64,000 nt of DNA from an uncultured Collinsella sp. (GTDB lineage Bacteria; Actinomycetota; Coriobacteriia; Coriobacteriales; Coriobacteriaceae). The DNA is taken from NCBI GenBank assembly GCA_900548515.1, contig URKU01000002.1, positions 16,682-80,681 on the forward strand, given 5' to 3'. This document shows positions 26,650 through 35,119 of this stretch, one piece after another; the first letter of the stretch is position 1; every line of letters begins with the position of its first letter. The position numbers and the translations under genes were made by a program. The notes under the pieces were generated by a model. The model saw nothing but the letters and a program-made list of their open reading frames with translations. It was not told the origin of the DNA and did not search any database.

Positions 26650-27804
26650 ATGGTCGAGTGGATTGTTAAACGTGCGCAGGGCGACCGTGCGCGCGTGGGC
26701 ACGTTGACGGGCGTGGTGTGTATTCTCGCCAATGTTGCGCTTTGTGCTGCGAAGGGCGCAATTGGTGTGGTTTCGGGATCGGTTTCGATTGTGGCGGATG
26801 CCATGAACAACCTGTCCGATGCCAGCTCGAATATCGTGAGCGTGCTGGGCTTTAAGCTGGCGAGCAAGCCGGCCGACCCCGAGCATCCATACGGCCATGG
26901 TCGCTACGAGTACCTCTCGGGTCTTGTCGTGGCGGCGCTCGTGCTTCTCATTGGCCTTGAACTGGTGAAGTCCTCGTTTGAGCGCATCATCCACCCCGAA
27001 CCTGTCGAGTTCTCGCTTGCCCTGGTGGCAGTCCTGGCGCTTTCGATGGTTGTTAAGCTGTGGATGGCGGCGCTCAACCAAAAGCTCGGCGACCGTATCG
27101 AGTCCGAGACACTGCATGCGACTGCCCAGGATTCCAAGAACGATGTTCTTGCCACAGGCGCCGTGCTGGCATGTGCAATTGTTTCGCAGGTGACGCACAT
27201 CAATCTTGACGCATGGGTCGGCCTTGCCGTTGGCGCCTATATTGGTTGGAGCGGCTTTGAACTTATTCAAGATACGGTTAGCCCGCTTTTGGGCCAGACG
27301 CCCGATCCTAAGCTGGTCAAGCACATTCGAGACAAGATCATGAGCTACCCCGGCGTTTTGGGCGTTCACGATCTGATGGTTCACGACTACGGCCCGGGCA
27401 GGAAGTTTGCAAGCGCTCACGCCGAGATGGCAGCCGAGGCCAGCCCGCTGGAAAGTCACGACACGCTCGATAACATCGAGCAGGCGTTTAGGAACGAAGA
27501 CGGCATGATTGTCACGCTTCATTACGATCCCATTGTGACCGACGATCCCAAGGTGGCGAGCATGCGCTTGCGCATCAACGCAATGGCCCAGGAGATCGAT
27601 AGCCGCCTTTCGATTCATGATTTGCGCTGCGTGCCGGGTCCCACGCACACCAACGTGATTTTTGACTGCGTGCGTCCCTCGGATCTGCAGATGAGTGCCG
27701 AAGACTTAAAGCACGCGCTGGCACAACGGGTCGAATCGGAATACCCCAAGTCGATTGCCAAGATTACGATCGACGAAGACTACGTAGGCCATACCCACGA
27801 GTAG
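26650..27804 (+). CDS. cation diffusion facilitator, probably a Mn/metal exporter
   Basis: 384-residue CDF-family membrane exporter. The N-terminal half carries the usual six helices; the C-terminal half is a cytoplasmic dimerisation domain (from about residue 215). The helix-2 metal site reads N-x-x-x-D within ADAMNNLSDASSN, and helix 5 has DSKND. This N/D plus D-x-x-x-D pair is the pattern I associate with manganese-type CDFs rather than the zinc-type H-x-x-x-D. Assignment to manganese is inference. ATG at 26650 with GGGGGCGG upstream. A histidine-phosphatase gene follows after 39 bases, possibly co-transcribed. Confidence 0.85.
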   Translation: MVEWIVKRAQGDRARVGTLTGVVCILANVALCAAKGAIGVVSGSVSIVADAMNNLSDASSNIVSVLGFKLASKPADPEHPYGHGRYEYLSGLVVAALVLLIGLELVKSSFERIIHPEPVEFSLALVAVLALSMVVKLWMAALNQKLGDRIESETLHATAQDSKNDVLATGAVLACAIVSQVTHINLDAWVGLAVGAYIGWSGFELIQDTVSPLLGQTPDPKLVKHIRDKIMSYPGVLGVHDLMVHDYGPGRKFASAHAEMAAEASPLESHDTLDNIEQAFRNEDGMIVTLHYDPIVTDDPKVASMRLRINAMAQEIDSRLSIHDLRCVPGPTHTNVIFDCVRPSDLQMSAEDLKHALAQRVESEYPKSIAKITIDEDYVGHTHE

Positions 27805-27843
27805 GGCTGTGCCGGCAAAGCAAGTTATACAGAAGGGGAGAGC

Positions 27844-28470
27844 ATGAAGCGTCTATATCTACTCCGCCACGGCCAGACGGAATTCAACGTCAAAAAGCTG
27901 GTCCAGGGCCGCTGCGACTCACCGCTCACCGACTTAGGCCGTCAGCAAGCCGGGATGGCAGCTACATGGATCAAATCTCACAACGTCGTTCCCGACAAAG
28001 TGGTCTCTTCACCCTTAGGCCGAGCCATGGACACAGCTCGGCTCGTCGCAACCGAACTCCTTGGCCCGGACGCAGCAGTCGAGCCCTGCGAAGGCATCAT
28101 CGAGCGCTGCTACGGCTCCTTCGAGGAAGGTCCCCACGACGCATTGCCTACCGACGTCTGGGATCCGGGCGAGGATTTGGTCCCCTTTGGAGGAGAAGGG
28201 AGCCGCGCGCTGCAAGAACGCATGGTAGGCACCCTCACTAATCTCATGGACTCCGAGGGCATCGAAGCCCTCCTAGCAGTAAGCCACGGCAGCGCCAGCC
28301 GCCAATTCATTAAGGCTGCAGCCCCAGAGGGCTTCGAGCTCCCAACAAAACTCCCCAACTGCGCCATCATGATTTTTGATTTCGATGAGGAAAAGCCAGG
28401 AGGAGAAGGCGACAAGCCCCAATGCAAGTTCACCCTCCAGCAAATAGTGGACCCCCAACAAAGTCATTAG
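27844..28470 (+). CDS. histidine phosphatase family protein (phosphoglycerate mutase-like)
   Basis: 208 residues. The N-terminal LLRHGQTEFN supplies the phosphorylated histidine, and the second catalytic histidine is in AVSHGSASR. Conserved SSPLGRAMDTA follows the fold of cofactor-dependent phosphoglycerate mutase-like phosphatases. The substrate cannot be read from sequence; many relatives act on small phosphorylated metabolites. ATG at 27844 follows AGAAGGGGAG. Confidence 0.85.
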   Translation: MKRLYLLRHGQTEFNVKKLVQGRCDSPLTDLGRQQAGMAATWIKSHNVVPDKVVSSPLGRAMDTARLVATELLGPDAAVEPCEGIIERCYGSFEEGPHDALPTDVWDPGEDLVPFGGEGSRALQERMVGTLTNLMDSEGIEALLAVSHGSASRQFIKAAAPEGFELPTKLPNCAIMIFDFDEEKPGGEGDKPQCKFTLQQIVDPQQSH

Positions 28471-28501
28471 CCTGAGCGAGCAAGGTTTAGCAGACATCAA
28501 C

Positions 28502-28676
28502 GTGGCGTTCCCAGTGTGCGGCGGAGGGGGCGGGCCTGAGACATATTAAGGTTGTCGCGAGTTCCGCACGAACAGGAGAGCACTTAATGTGCTCTCCGTC
28601 GTGAGCAGGACTGTAGAGCAGCAACCTTAATATGTCTCAGGCCCGCCCCCTCCGCCGCACACTGGGAACGTGCCAC
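28502..28676 (+). repeat. giant hairpin element, copy 2 (upstream of rplC)
   Basis: Arms 28507-28554 and 28622-28669 are 48-bp perfect inverted repeats, and pairing resumes beyond a 2-base indel out to 28502 and 28676. They enclose the 67-base core (28555-28621) shared with 11279-11345. The few core differences include a compensatory change: GGAGAGCAC/GTGCTCTCC here against GGAAAGCAC/GTGCTTTCC. The 28471-28929 gap holds this element plus the rplC promoter and leader, and no protein gene I can support. Confidence 0.85.
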
Positions 28677-28720
28677 GCACTTTACCTGCGTAAACAATGT
28701 GAGTGAAATATGAATCTCGA

Positions 28721-28746
28721 TGGATACGCCCGCAGCCGTGTATACT
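28721..28746 (+). promoter_or_regulatory. candidate rplC promoter with shared ribosomal motif
   Basis: TATACT at 28741-28746 is a good -10 hexamer. It is preceded by TGGATACGCCCGCAGCCGTG, nearly the same as 30586-30605 before rplB, and its first half also appears before rpsL (11441). No clear TTGACA-like -35 is seen, so an activator or an alternative element may replace it. Confidence 0.5.
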
Positions 28747-28857
28747 AAACAGCTGTGTGAAACCAGGGGAGTATTCTGGCTGGACAAAATGCCTGCTTAA
28801 TAGGGTTGTCAGGTAGTCTGGACGCAATACAAGGCTGGAGAGCACGTCGTGTAAGTA

Positions 28858-28909
28858 GTGGTCCTCTAGGGGCGTACGCTCGGTGGTGTACGCATTGTCC
28901 CAAGACCAC
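28858..28909 (+). promoter_or_regulatory. structured leader of the rplC operon
   Basis: Nested stems lie in the leader of about 180 nt: GTGGTC (28858-28863) with GACCAC (28904-28909), and inside it GCGTAC (28872-28877) with GTACGC (28888-28893). It resembles a ribosomal-protein autoregulation leader; L4 is the usual effector for S10-type operons. The effector is inferred only. Confidence 0.45.
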
Positions 28910-28929
28910 GCGAGAGTTGGGATCATATC

Positions 28930-29550
28930 TTGATCAGCATGATTCTCGGCCGCAAGATTGGCATGACCCAGGTTTGGGACGAGGACGACAACGTCGTTCC
29001 CGTCACGGTCATCCAGGCTGGCCCCTGCGCTGTCTCGCAGGTTAAAACTCAGGCAACCGACGGCTATGACGCCGTCCAGATCGGTTTCGGCGACATCAAG
29101 GCCAAGAACGTGAACAAGCCCATGGCTGGTCACTTCGCCAAGGCTGGCGTCGAGCCTGTCCGCTTCCTTCGTGAGGTCCGCATCGAGAACGGCGAGGAGC
29201 ACAAGGTCGGCGAGGTCGTCACCGTCGCTGATTTCGCTGATGTCGAGAAGGTCGACGTCATCGGTACCTCCAAGGGTAAGGGCTTCCAGGGTCGCATCAA
29301 GCGCTGGGGTCAGCGCCGCGGTCCTATGACGCATGGTTCTCACTTCCAGCGTCACCCCGGTTCTATCGGTCAGTGCGCCTATCCTGCGCGCGTCCTCAAG
29401 GGCGTCAAGATGGCCGGTCACATGGGTAACGAGCGCGTTACCGTCAAGAACCTTTCCGTTGTCCGCATCGATGCCGAGCAGAACCTCATCTTGGTCAAGG
29501 GCGCTGTCCCGGGTGCCAAGAATGGTCTCGTCGCCATCCGTATGGCCTAA
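28930..29550 (+). CDS. rplC: 50S ribosomal protein L3
   Basis: Large-subunit assembly-initiating protein, 206 residues. Typical [14 protein letters not shown] at the start and [22 protein letters not shown] in the centre. The TTG at 28930 (MISMILGRK) fits the family start; ATG at 28939 is an alternative. No strong ribosome site is visible for either. It heads this ribosomal operon because rpsJ has been separated from it. Confidence 0.95.
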   Translation: MISMILGRKIGMTQVWDEDDNVVPVTVIQAGPCAVSQVKTQATDGYDAVQIGFGDIKAKNVNKPMAGHFAKAGVEPVRFLREVRIENGEEHKVGEVVTVADFADVEKVDVIGTSKGKGFQGRIKRWGQRRGPMTHGSHFQRHPGSIGQCAYPARVLKGVKMAGHMGNERVTVKNLSVVRIDAEQNLILVKGAVPGAKNGLVAIRMA

Positions 29551-29596
29551 GGGCCCAGCCCATTTAGCCCAGCGTCATACCAAGGAGAACACTTAA

Positions 29597-30223
29597 ATGG
29601 CAAAGTTTGAAGTAAAGAACAGCGAGGGCAAGAAGGTCGCCGAGGCCGAGCTCGCCGCTGAGGTGTACGGCATCGAGCCGAACATCCACGTTATGCACCA
29701 CATCGTCAAGTGCCAGATGGCCTCTTGGCGTCAGGGCACCCAGTCTGCTAAGGGTCGCTCTGAGGTTTCCGGTGGCGGCAAGAAGCCTTGGCGTCAGAAG
29801 GGCACCGGCCGTGCCCGCCAGGGTTCCATCCGTGCTGCCCAGTGGCGTCACGGTGGCGTTGTCTTCGCCCCCAAGCCCCGTTCCTACGCTAAGCGTATGA
29901 ACAACAAGGAGGTCAAGCTGGCTATGCGCTCCGCGCTGTCCGCCAAGCTGGCCGATGGCGAGCTCGTACTCGTCGACGACTACGGCTTCGAGAAGCCTTC
30001 CACCAAGGCTGCCGTCGCCATGCTCAAGGCTCTCGGCCTTGAGGGCAAGCGTCTGACCATCATCGTTCGCGATGAGGACGTCAACGCCTACCTGTCGTTC
30101 CGCAACATTCCCAAGACGTTCATCATCACCGCTGACGAGGCCAACACCTACGATCTCGTCAACAACAACGCTGTGCTGATGCCCGCCGACATCGCCGCTC
30201 ACTTCGGGGAGGTGCTTGCATAA
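29597..30223 (+). CDS. rplD: 50S ribosomal protein L4
   Basis: 208 residues. Contains the arginine/glycine-rich extended loop (GGGKKPWRQKGTGRARQGS) that reaches into the exit tunnel, and the globular C-terminal half. L4 is the autogenous regulator of S10 operons in E. coli. ATG at 29597 with AAGGAG upstream; rplW begins at the next base after its stop. Confidence 0.97.
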   Translation: MAKFEVKNSEGKKVAEAELAAEVYGIEPNIHVMHHIVKCQMASWRQGTQSAKGRSEVSGGGKKPWRQKGTGRARQGSIRAAQWRHGGVVFAPKPRSYAKRMNNKEVKLAMRSALSAKLADGELVLVDDYGFEKPSTKAAVAMLKALGLEGKRLTIIVRDEDVNAYLSFRNIPKTFIITADEANTYDLVNNNAVLMPADIAAHFGEVLA

Positions 30224-30511
30224 ATGACCGCCCACGAGATCATCATCCGTCCGATCGTGTCCGAGCGTTCCTTCTCCGGCATGGAGCTGAACAAGTACAC
30301 GTTCGAGGTCGCCAAGGATGCTAACAAGTATCAGATCAAGGACGCTGTCGAGGAGATCTTCGGCGTCAAGGTCGTTCGCGTGAACACCCTGACGGTCAAG
30401 CCCAAGACCAAGCGCGTGCGCTATGTCGCCGGCAAGACCCGTTCTTGGAAGAAGGCCATCGTCACGCTGGCCGAGGGCGACACCATCGAGGTCTTTGGCA
30501 ACCAGGCCTAA
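30224..30511 (+). CDS. rplW: 50S ribosomal protein L23
   Basis: 95 residues, tunnel-exit protein and docking site for trigger factor and SRP. Typical IIRPIVSERSFSGME and VNTLTVKPKTKRVRY blocks. Starts immediately after rplD. A 179-base spacer with a hairpin and a promoter-like motif follows. Confidence 0.96.
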   Translation: MTAHEIIIRPIVSERSFSGMELNKYTFEVAKDANKYQIKDAVEEIFGVKVVRVNTLTVKPKTKRVRYVAGKTRSWKKAIVTLAEGDTIEVFGNQA

Positions 30512-30528
30512 GACTCGCTGCTGTTGAG

Positions 30529-30566
30529 TGAGCTCATGCCTCCCAAATAGGGGAGGCGGGAGCTCA
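30529..30566 (+). terminator. hairpin between rplW and rplB (attenuator or weak terminator)
   Basis: TGAGCT-cat-GCCTCCC pairs with GGGAGGC-ggg-AGCTCA, a two-part stem with a 6-base loop, followed by AAGGTTTTGGG. The T run is short, so read-through or an attenuator role is likely. Confidence 0.5.
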
Positions 30567-30585
30567 AGGTTTTGGGCGTATAAAA

Positions 30586-30611
30586 TGGACACGCCCGGAA
30601 CCGTGTATACG
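30586..30611 (+). promoter_or_regulatory. promoter-like motif upstream of rplB
   Basis: TGGACACGCCCGGAACCGTG then TATACG. It matches the motif before rplC at 20 or more positions. With the hairpin just upstream, this suggests that rplB and later genes have their own promoter. Confidence 0.45.
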
Positions 30612-30690
30612 TCCGGTGTCATCGCACCCGAGGCAGAACCTCGAATCCCTGTCTGCGATGGCTAACGGATTCCTATTGAAAGGGATTGTA

Positions 30691-31521
30691 ATGGCTGTAA
30701 AGCACCTTAAGCCGACCTCCGCTGGTAGGCGTTGGCAGACGATCTCCGACTTCTCCGAGATCACCTGCACCAAGCCCGAGAAGTCTCTTCTCGAGCCCCT
30801 GCCCAAGAAGGCCGGTCGTAACAACAACGGCCGCATCACCACCCGCCACCAGGGCGGCGGCGTGAAGCGTCGTTACCGCGTGATCGACTTCAAGCGCAAC
30901 AAGGACGGCGTGCCCGCCAAGGTTGCCACGATCGAGTACGATCCGAACCGTTCCGCTCGCATCGCTCTGCTGCACTATGCTGACGGTGAGAAGCGCTACA
31001 TCCTGGCCCCCAAGGGCCTCGAGGTCGGTCAGACCATCATGTCCGGTTCTGACGCCGACATCAAGCCGGGCAACGCTCTGCCCCTCGCCGACATCCCCGT
31101 CGGTACGCTCATCCACGCCGTTGAGTTCCAGCCGGGCAAGGGCGCTGCTATCGCCCGTTCCGCCGGTAACTCCTGCCAGCTGATGGGTAAGGAGGGCAAG
31201 TACGCTATCGTCCGTATGCCTTCCTCCGAGATGCGCCGCATCCTCGTTACCTGCCGCGCCACCGTCGGTGAGGTCGGCAACGCCGATCACTCCAACATCG
31301 TCATCGGCAAGGCCGGCCGTAAGCGTCACATGAACGTGCGCCCGACCGTCCGCGGTACCGTCATGAACCCTGTCGACCACCCGCACGGCGGTGGCGAGGG
31401 CAAGAACCACACCTCTGGTCGTCCCTCCGTTACCCCCTGGGGTAAGCCGACGAAGGGCCTTCGTACGCGCAAGAAGAAGAAGGTCTCGAACCAGCACATC
31501 ATTCGTCGCCGTAAGAAGTAA
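30691..31521 (+). CDS. rplB: 50S ribosomal protein L2
   Basis: 276 residues, peptidyl-transferase-centre protein. Starts [20 protein letters not shown], with [20 protein letters not shown] and the C-terminal [20 protein letters not shown] block holding the conserved histidine. ATG at 30691 is chosen for AAAGGGATT upstream; the frame is open from 30616 but that part is not L2 sequence. Confidence 0.97.
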   Translation: MAVKHLKPTSAGRRWQTISDFSEITCTKPEKSLLEPLPKKAGRNNNGRITTRHQGGGVKRRYRVIDFKRNKDGVPAKVATIEYDPNRSARIALLHYADGEKRYILAPKGLEVGQTIMSGSDADIKPGNALPLADIPVGTLIHAVEFQPGKGAAIARSAGNSCQLMGKEGKYAIVRMPSSEMRRILVTCRATVGEVGNADHSNIVIGKAGRKRHMNVRPTVRGTVMNPVDHPHGGGEGKNHTSGRPSVTPWGKPTKGLRTRKKKKVSNQHIIRRRKK

Positions 31522-31553
31522 TTTCGGATACCGAGTTTTAGGAGAAAGCACTT

Positions 31554-31814
31554 ATGAGCAGAAGTCTCAAAAAGGGCCCGTTCGTGGAGACTCGCCTTCT
31601 CTCGCGTATCACCGCGATGAACGAGGCTGGCAAGAAGGACGTCGTGAAGACCTGGTCCCGCGCGTCCACCATCTTCCCCGAGATGGTTGGTCACACCATC
31701 GCCGTCCACGACGGCCGCAAGCATGTGCCCGTGTATGTTACCGAGTCCATGGTTGGTCACAAGCTCGGCGAGTTCGCGCCGACTCGTACGTTCCGTGGCC
31801 ACAAGGCCAAATAG
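31554..31814 (+). CDS. rpsS: 30S ribosomal protein S19
   Basis: 86 residues; [15 protein letters not shown] at the start and [16 protein letters not shown] near the end. Binds 16S rRNA in the head with S13. ATG at 31554 after AGGAGAAAGC. Confidence 0.97.
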   Translation: MSRSLKKGPFVETRLLSRITAMNEAGKKDVVKTWSRASTIFPEMVGHTIAVHDGRKHVPVYVTESMVGHKLGEFAPTRTFRGHKAK

Positions 31815-31828
31815 GGGGTTAACCGTAA

Positions 31829-32200
31829 ATGGCAACTAAGTCTATTGAAACTGAGGCCACCGAGGTTCGCGCCGTCGCTAAGTACGTGCGTGTTTCCCCC
31901 AGCAAGGCCCGCCTGGTGGTCGATCTGATCCGCCGCAAGCCTGTCGCTCAGGCCTTCGACATCCTCCACTTTTGCGACCGCGCCGTCGCCGTGGATGTCG
32001 AGAAGGTTCTCCGTTCCGCCGTTGCGAACGCCGAGAACAACAACGGTCTGCGTGCCGACAACCTGGTTGTCGCCGCTGCCTATGTTGACGAGGGTCCGAC
32101 GCTTAAGCGCATCCGTCCCCGCGCCAAGGGTTCCGCTTCTCGCATTCTGAAGCGTACTTCCCACATCACCGTCGTCGTTGCTCCTCGAAAGGAGGCGTAA
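31829..32200 (+). CDS. rplV: 50S ribosomal protein L22
   Basis: 123 residues; [16 protein letters not shown] near residue 20 and the beta-hairpin region [20 protein letters not shown] that lines the exit tunnel and is a macrolide-resistance locus. ATG at 31829. Confidence 0.97.
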   Translation: MATKSIETEATEVRAVAKYVRVSPSKARLVVDLIRRKPVAQAFDILHFCDRAVAVDVEKVLRSAVANAENNNGLRADNLVVAAAYVDEGPTLKRIRPRAKGSASRILKRTSHITVVVAPRKEA

Positions 32201-32206
32201 AGCTGT

Positions 32207-32917
32207 ATGGGTCAGAAAGTCTACCCCACCGGCTTCCGTCTTGGCATCACCGAGAACTGGCGCTCCCGCTGGTTCGCAGAGAAGGATTACGCTAAGACCC
32301 TCGGTAACGATCTCGAGATCCGCAAGTACCTCGAGAAGCGTCTTTCCCGCGCAGCTGTCTCCCGTGTCGAGATCGAGCGCGCTGGCGACAAGGTGAAGGT
32401 CATCATCCTCACCGCTCGCCCCGGCGTTGTCATCGGTAAGAAGGGTGCCGAGATCGATACCCTCCGCACCGAGCTCGAGAAGGTCGCTGGCGTCTCCAAG
32501 GGCCAGCTCTCCGTCGACGTTGTCGAGATCAAGCGCCCCGAGCTCGACGCCAACCTCGTTGCTCAGTCTATCGCCGAGCAGCTCGAGGGCCGCGTTGCCT
32601 TCCGTCGCGCTATGCGCAAGGCTGTCCAGTCTGCCCGCAAGGCCGGCGCTAAGGGCATCCGTATCCAGTGCTCCGGTCGTCTCGGCGGTGCCGAGATGGG
32701 CCGTCGTGAGTGGTACCGCGAGGGTCGCGTGCCTCTGCACACCCTCCGTGCCAAGATCGACTACGGCACGGCTGTCGCCAGCACCACCATGGGCGCTTGC
32801 GGCGTGAAGGTCTGGATCTACCTGGGCGAGAAGCTCCCGGGCCAGCCTGTTCCCAACCCTGCACTCGAGGGCTCTTCCCGTCCTCGTCGTCGTAACTCCG
32901 AGAGGAGGGGTCAGTAG
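32207..32917 (+). CDS. rpsC: 30S ribosomal protein S3
   Basis: 236 residues; [18 protein letters not shown] at the start, the KH-domain loop [16 protein letters not shown], and a C-terminal [20 protein letters not shown] block. Forms part of the mRNA entry site. Its TAG stop shares a base with the rplP GTG start. Confidence 0.97.
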   Translation: MGQKVYPTGFRLGITENWRSRWFAEKDYAKTLGNDLEIRKYLEKRLSRAAVSRVEIERAGDKVKVIILTARPGVVIGKKGAEIDTLRTELEKVAGVSKGQLSVDVVEIKRPELDANLVAQSIAEQLEGRVAFRRAMRKAVQSARKAGAKGIRIQCSGRLGGAEMGRREWYREGRVPLHTLRAKIDYGTAVASTTMGACGVKVWIYLGEKLPGQPVPNPALEGSSRPRRRNSERRGQ

Positions 32918-33420
32918 TGCTTGCCCCTAAGCGTATTCTTCACCGCAAGGTGCAGCGTGGCTCCATGAAGGGCCAGGCCAAGGGTAATACCGAGCTGCAT
33001 TTCGGCGAGTTTGGTATCCAGGCTCTCGAGGCCCATTGGATCACCAACCGTCAGATCGAGGCCGCTCGTATTGCTATGACCCGCTACATGAAGCGTGGCG
33101 GTCGTGTCTACATCACGATCTTCCCCGATAAGCCCATCACCAAGAAGCCTGCCGAAACTCGCATGGGTTCTGGTAAGGGTAACCCCGAGGAGTGGGTGGC
33201 CGTCGTCAAGCCCGGCCGCATCATGTTCGAGGTCAAGGGTGTTCCCGAGGAGGTCGCTCGCGAGGCTCTGCGTCTTGCGCAGCACAAGCTCCCCATCAAG
33301 ACCAAGATTGTTGCTGCCAAGAACGCTGAGCAGCGCATCCAGAAGGAGATGGCTGAGGAGGCCGCTCTCGAGGCCAAGTGGGCTGCTGAGGACGCCGCCG
33401 CCGCCAAGGAGGAGAACTAA
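32917..33420 (+). CDS. rplP: 50S ribosomal protein L16 with C-terminal extension
   Basis: 167 residues, about 30 longer than usual L16. The core [19 protein letters not shown] and [18 protein letters not shown] are standard. The extra C-terminal tail is charged and alanine-rich ([20 protein letters not shown]). GTG start at 32917 overlaps the rpsC stop; its own stop overlaps the rpmC ATG. Tight overlaps imply coupled translation. Confidence 0.96.
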   Translation: MLAPKRILHRKVQRGSMKGQAKGNTELHFGEFGIQALEAHWITNRQIEAARIAMTRYMKRGGRVYITIFPDKPITKKPAETRMGSGKGNPEEWVAVVKPGRIMFEVKGVPEEVAREALRLAQHKLPIKTKIVAAKNAEQRIQKEMAEEAALEAKWAAEDAAAAKEEN

Positions 33421-33635
33421 TGAAGCCCGCAGAGATTCGTGAGCTCTCGGACGCTCAGCTCGTTGAGAAGCTGAAGGAAATGCGCGCCGAGCTCTTTAAC
33501 CTTCGTTTCCAGATGGCCACCAGCCAGCTGGACAACACCGCTCGCGTCAACACCGTGAAGAAGGACATCGCTCGCGTCCTCACGGAGCAGCGCGCCCGCG
33601 AGATCGCAGCGGAGAAGTCCGCTGTCGCCGAGTAG
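33420..33635 (+). CDS. rpmC: 50S ribosomal protein L29
   Basis: 71 residues, two-helix protein near the tunnel exit: [20 protein letters not shown] and LFNLRFQMATSQLDNTAR. Starts on the TAATG overlap with rplP. Confidence 0.96.
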   Translation: MKPAEIRELSDAQLVEKLKEMRAELFNLRFQMATSQLDNTARVNTVKKDIARVLTEQRAREIAAEKSAVAE

Positions 33636-33651
33636 GACCTAAGGAGAGAAC

Positions 33652-33912
33652 ATGACTGATTCGCGTAACTCGCGTAAGGTCCGTACGGGTGTCGTTACCT
33701 CCGTCTCCGGTGCCAAGACCATTGTTGTCACCATCACCGAGCGCAAGCGTCACCCCAAGTACGGCAAGATGATGACCAGCTCCAAGAAGCTGCACGCTCA
33801 CGACGAGGAGTGCACGGCTGGCGTGGGCGACACCGTCCGCGTTATGGAGACCCGTCCTATGTCCAAGATGAAGCGTTGGCGCCTCATCGAGGTCGTCGAG
33901 CGCGCTAAATAA
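33652..33912 (+). CDS. rpsQ: 30S ribosomal protein S17
   Basis: 86 residues, OB-fold primary rRNA-binding protein: RKVRTGVVTSVSGAKTIVVT and the C-terminal GDTVRVMETRPMSKMKRWRL. ATG at 33652 after AAGGAGAG. A 118-base structured spacer separates it from rplN. Confidence 0.97.
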   Translation: MTDSRNSRKVRTGVVTSVSGAKTIVVTITERKRHPKYGKMMTSSKKLHAHDEECTAGVGDTVRVMETRPMSKMKRWRLIEVVERAK

Positions 33913-33939
33913 GCAGTCGCTCTTACGACTTGTACGTTT

Positions 33940-34005
33940 CCGAAGATGTGCGTATGCCTGGCTTGCATACCACGGGCCGCATAAAGGCTGCGCACCTCTC
34001 TTCGG
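33940..34005 (+). promoter_or_regulatory. three-way-junction-like RNA upstream of rplN
   Basis: The rpsQ-rplN spacer folds on paper as: closing stem CCGAAGA (33940-33946) with TCTTCGG (33999-34005); second stem GTGCG (33948-33952) with CGCAC (33991-33995); an inner hairpin TATGC/GCATA (33953-33957, 33965-33969); and a short GCC/GGC hairpin (33976-33988 region). It lies just before rplN and could be a ribosomal-protein leader. Confidence 0.5.
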
Positions 34006-34030
34006 TTCTTAGTTCGGAGGAACATCTACC

Positions 34031-34399
34031 ATGATTCAGATGCAAACCATGCTGAACGTCGCCGACAACTCCGGCGCTCGCAAGATTCGCTGCATCAAGG
34101 TGCTTGGCGGTTCCAAGCGTCGTTATGCAGGCATCGGCGATGTGTTCATCGGTGCTGTCCAGGAGGCTACCCCTGGCGCCAACGTCAAGAAGAAGGACGT
34201 TGTCCGTTGCGTCGTCGTTCGCACCGTTAAGGAGATCCGCCGCAAGGATGGCTCCTACATTCGCTTTGATGAGAACGCCTGCGTTGTCATCAACAACGAT
34301 GGTTCGCCCGTCGGCACCCGTATCTTCGGGCCCGTCGCTCGCGAGCTTCGTGACAAGAAGTACATGAAGATCGTCTCGCTCGCTCCCGAGACCCTGTAG
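34031..34399 (+). CDS. rplN: 50S ribosomal protein L14
   Basis: 122 residues: [20 protein letters not shown], the conserved [19 protein letters not shown] and [13 protein letters not shown]. Binds 23S rRNA at the subunit interface. ATG at 34031 after CGGAGGAAC. Confidence 0.97.
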   Translation: MIQMQTMLNVADNSGARKIRCIKVLGGSKRRYAGIGDVFIGAVQEATPGANVKKKDVVRCVVVRTVKEIRRKDGSYIRFDENACVVINNDGSPVGTRIFGPVARELRDKKYMKIVSLAPETL

Positions 34400-34412
34400 T
34401 TAGGGGAGATAT

Positions 34413-34718
34413 ATGTATATCAAGAAGGGCGATAAGGTCCAGGTTCTCTCTGGCAAGGATCGCGGCAAGCAGGGCGTTATCCTGCGTGCTCTCCCCGCCG
34501 AGAACAAGGTCGTTGTCGAGGGCGTTTCGGTCGTCAAGAAGGCCGTCAAGCCCAACGCTGCCAACCAGCAGGGCGGCATCGTTTCGCAGGAGGCTCCCAT
34601 CGATGCCTCCAACGTCAATCTCGTTTGCCCCGAGTGCGGTAAGGTTACCCGCGTCGGTCACGAGAAGGACGGTAAGAACAAGCTGCGCGTCTGCAAGAAG
34701 TGCGGCCACAAGTTCTAA
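34413..34718 (+). CDS. rplX: 50S ribosomal protein L24
   Basis: 101 residues, KOW-domain assembly initiator: [20 protein letters not shown] and the zinc-like [11 protein letters not shown]...CKKCG near the C-terminus. It ends this ribosomal block; rplE, rpsN/Z and rpsH, which normally follow, are absent and a terminator comes next. Confidence 0.96.
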   Translation: MYIKKGDKVQVLSGKDRGKQGVILRALPAENKVVVEGVSVVKKAVKPNAANQQGGIVSQEAPIDASNVNLVCPECGKVTRVGHEKDGKNKLRVCKKCGHKF

Positions 34719-34744
34719 GCTGCCCGCAACATCAAGTTGCTAGC

Positions 34745-34780
34745 AAAGGCCCGGATGCCCCACGGCACCCGGGCCTTTTT
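34745..34780 (+). terminator. terminator after rplX
   Basis: AAAGGCCCGG pairs with CCGGGCCTTT around an inner GCC/GGC step, and a T tract follows. Confidence 0.92.
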
Positions 34781-34784
34781 CTAT

Positions 34785-34925
34785 CCCCACTCATTGGGGA
34801 TACTCATTGGGGACAGACTTACATGAGTGATTGTGCTCATTGGGGACAGACTTAAATGAGTAGTCCCGGCAGTTGGGGACAGTCCCCATGTGTCGGCAGT
34901 TTGGGACGGTCCATTGATGCCTGAT
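34785..34925. repeat. CATTGGGGACAGACTTA intergenic repeats
   Basis: Two units, 34802-34828 and 34836-34861, each have the form CTCAT-TGGGGACAGACTTA-(C/A)-ATGAGT with self-complementary ends. A partial copy lies at 34788-34800 and diverged GGGGACAGTCCCC-like pieces run to about 34905. They look like short palindromic intergenic repeats between rplX and the oxidoreductase gene. I see no gene in 34719-35191. Confidence 0.65.
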
Positions 34926-35119
34926 GCCCCTAGAGGGGAAGAGTAAGACAGCCTGCTCTGCCTTTTTGGGCTTTGGTGTTCCGCTTCTTTATCCTTTACA
35001 AGGATCCTCGCATGCGCATTATCGCGCATAGCATTGCGTGTTAATGCGTATGACCGCGTAAAAATGTGCAAAATATGGCTAAATATTGACCGATAAACAA
35101 ATAAACACGCAAATACAAG

